Source: Alphaproteobacteria bacterium
Lineage (GTDB): Bacteria > Pseudomonadota > Alphaproteobacteria > Rhodobacterales > Rhodobacteraceae
Reading direction: 5' to 3'
Assembly (NCBI GenBank): GCA_030425925.1
Contig: JAUHZO010000026.1
Location: forward strand, 1-36,070
Length of the DNA: 36,070 nt
Positions 34,396-36,070 of this stretch are shown piece after piece. Numbering within the stretch: the stretch's first letter is position 1; every line of letters begins with the position of its first letter. A program made the translations under genes and the position numbers. Under the pieces are notes generated by a model. The model was given only the letters and a program-made list of their open reading frames with translations, was not told where the DNA came from and made no database searches.

Positions 34396-36021
34396 ATGAC
34401 CATTCAGAACGCAAGGGGCGTCAGCCGCCGCGCCTTTCTTGTCGGCGCCTCTGCTGCCGGGGCCGCTGTCACCATGGGCTGGGGATCGCTTGCCCCCGGA
34501 CAGGCACAGGCCGCCGGCCACGCCATGGTGTCGCCGTCGATCTTCTTCGACATCCACGCCGACAACCGCGTCGTCGTGCATATCGCCAAGGCCGAGATGG
34601 GCCAGCATGTGGGCACCGCGCTGGCGCAGGTGGTGGCGGACGAGCTTGAGGCCGACTGGGACACCGTCAGCATCGACTATGTGGGCTATGACCCCGCCCA
34701 CGGGCTGCATGTCACGGGCGGCAGCTGGTCGGTGAACCGGACCTTCGACGCGCTGAGCCGCGCCGGGGCGGCGGGCCGCATCGCGCTGATCGAGGCCGAC
34801 GCCGCCAAGCTGGGCGGCGCGCCCTGCGATTACACTGCCGAAAACGGCGTGATCCCGGGCAACGGCCAGTCTGTCACCTAAGGTGAACTCGTCGCCATGG
34901 GGATCGAGCCGCGCGCCTTTAGCGAAGACGACCTTGCCGCGCTGACGCTCAAGACCCCCGAACAACGCCGCTATGTCGGCCGGAGCGACGCCGCGCTGGA
35001 CATCCCCGACAAGGTGCGCGGCACCGCGAATTTCGGCATCGACGCCTCGGTCGATGGTATGGTCGTGGCCGTGCCGGTCGCGCCACCGGTGCGCAGCGGA
35101 GCGTCGGTCAAATCAGTGGACGAAAGCGCCGCACAAGCGGTCAAGGGCTATCAAGGGCACCTGGTGCTCGACAATCCCATCGTCGGTCATCAGGGCGTGG
35201 TGCTGGCCATCGCCGACACCTACTGGGCGGCCAATCAGGCTGGGCAGGCGCTCAAGATCGACTATGACCGCGGTCCCAATTCCGGAGTGTCTCTGGAAGC
35301 GATTCACGCCGAAAACGCCCGTCTGATCGAAAGCGGCGAGGCCGAACGGATCTTCGTGCAGGAAGGCGACGCCGACGCGGCGCTGGCCGGGGCCGAGGAC
35401 ACGTTGACCGCGACCTACACCACGGGGATCAACATCCATGCCCCGCTCGAGCCGATGAACGCGCTCGTGCAGATCGAGGACGGCGTGGCGAATATCTGGT
35501 CCGGCAACCAGTTTCAGACGCTGCTGATCGGCACGCTGGGCGCGCTGGGGTTTGCCGAAGACAAGGTCGCCTTCCGCCAGCAATTGCTGGGTGGCGGGTT
35601 CGGTCGTCGTCTGGACCCGGATGCCGTCATCATGGCCACGGTCGCGGCCCAGGAACTGGGCAAGCCGGTCAAGCTGATCTACAGCCGCGAATTCGACACC
35701 GCGATGGATTACACCCGTCCGTCCTCGACCATGCAGATGACGGCTGGTCTGACCGGCGGCAAGATCGCGGCTTGGCATGCCTCGGCGGCGTCCTCCTCGG
35801 CCTCTCTGCGCCAGCTTCCGGCCTTCATGGCCCCGGACCTGTCGGGCGACGAAGAAAAGAAACTCGATCCCTTCGCGGTAAATGGCGCGGACCACTGGTA
35901 CACGATCGAGAACCAGAAGGTGCTGCTGTCGCTCGACGAGATGGCGCAGGCTGCCGCCGCGGCCCTTGTGCGACATCGGGGCGAACCTGCTCTTGCGGTT
36001 TCGGGAATGGCGTGCCCGTGA
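34396..36021 (+). pseudogene. Isoquinoline 1-oxidoreductase beta-like molybdopterin subunit, interrupted
   Basis: ATG 34396 opens with a Tat signal, SRRAFLVGASAAGAAV. The xanthine dehydrogenase-type large subunit follows: ADNRVVVHIAKAEMGQHVGT, then ALDIPDKVRGTANFGID, then LLGGGFGRRLDPDAVIMA near 35590. TAA at 34879-34881, in place of the expected Tyr after NGQSVT, splits it, and the next codons GELVAMGIEPRAFSEDDLA continue in frame. At about 35925-35945 the sequence jumps from the NGADHWYTIENQKV region to DEMAQAA, skipping the part that usually follows. From about 35955 to the stop at 36021 it no longer resembles the family. The C-terminal half is absent. Confidence 0.82.
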
Positions 36022-36070
36022 CGAATGATCCGGGGCGCGGGTCGTTGCGTCTGGCATTGCGCGTGGGGGC
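36022..36070. other. Window end, nothing identified
   Basis: The last 49 bases follow the stop of the degenerate large subunit. I see no start codon with a ribosome site and no recognisable coding sequence in any frame before the window ends. Confidence 0.4.

Noticed and set aside
29510-36070. Transposon or phage as cause of the gene fragments
   Set aside because: No transposase, integrase, terminal inverted repeat or target duplication is visible in any frame. Simple deletions explain the junctions.

Overview
The window is GC-rich, densely packed bacterial DNA with frequent ATGA/GTGA-type gene overlaps. The gene content is typical of marine Alphaproteobacteria: a non-pyrrolysine MttB-type methyltransferase, heterotetrameric sarcosine oxidase, a tripartite tricarboxylate transporter (TTT), a Tm-1-like protein and several FCD/IclR/LysR/TetR regulators. 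This suggests a member of the Rhodobacteraceae (Roseobacter group). That placement is inferred from gene families only. I see no rRNA, tRNA, CRISPR array or insertion sequence.

Region 1 (1-12.9 kb) looks like an N-methyl-amine catabolic locus. An unidentified gene ends at 164. An MttB-family methyltransferase, a TetR regulator and the sarcosine oxidase genes soxB-soxD-soxA-soxG then form one tightly coupled operon, closed by a strong hairpin at 7460-7481. On the opposite strand lie a Tat-exported family 5 substrate-binding protein, an amidase and a class III aminotransferase, the last divergent from a LysR regulator. A near-palindrome TGGACA-N4-TGTCCA lies upstream of both mttB and the substrate-binding protein gene. 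This suggests one regulator, most simply the TetR protein, controls uptake and demethylation together.

Region 2 (12.9-21.7 kb) has tctA-tctB-tctC on the minus strand, divergent from a second class III aminotransferase, a sarcosine/dimethylglycine dehydrogenase-like flavoprotein, a Tm-1-like (UPF0261) protein and an IclR regulator. The flavoprotein appears to lack roughly 150 internal residues. A strong minus-strand promoter with an adjacent 19-bp palindrome precedes tctC.

Region 3 (21.7-29.5 kb) is the most distinctive part. It holds an AraC regulator, a secreted protein of unknown function interrupted by an in-frame TGA, a sulfatase with the CxPSR maturation motif and a C-terminal membrane anchor, two membrane-tethered DJ-1/PfpI paralogues flanking a small multi-pass membrane protein, a formylglycine-generating enzyme with its own N-terminal membrane segment, and a DUF4345 membrane protein. 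I read it as an envelope-associated sulfatase and maturation module.

Region 4 (29.5-36.1 kb) is a gene graveyard. It contains remnants of an FCD-type GntR regulator, an NMT1-like substrate-binding protein, a PQQ alcohol dehydrogenase, a ThDP enzyme, a short-chain dehydrogenase, an acyl-CoA dehydrogenase, and both subunits of an isoquinoline 1-oxidoreductase-like molybdenum hydroxylase. They carry terminal and internal deletions, single-base frameshifts and Trp/Tyr-to-stop changes, which contrasts sharply with the intact operons to the left.
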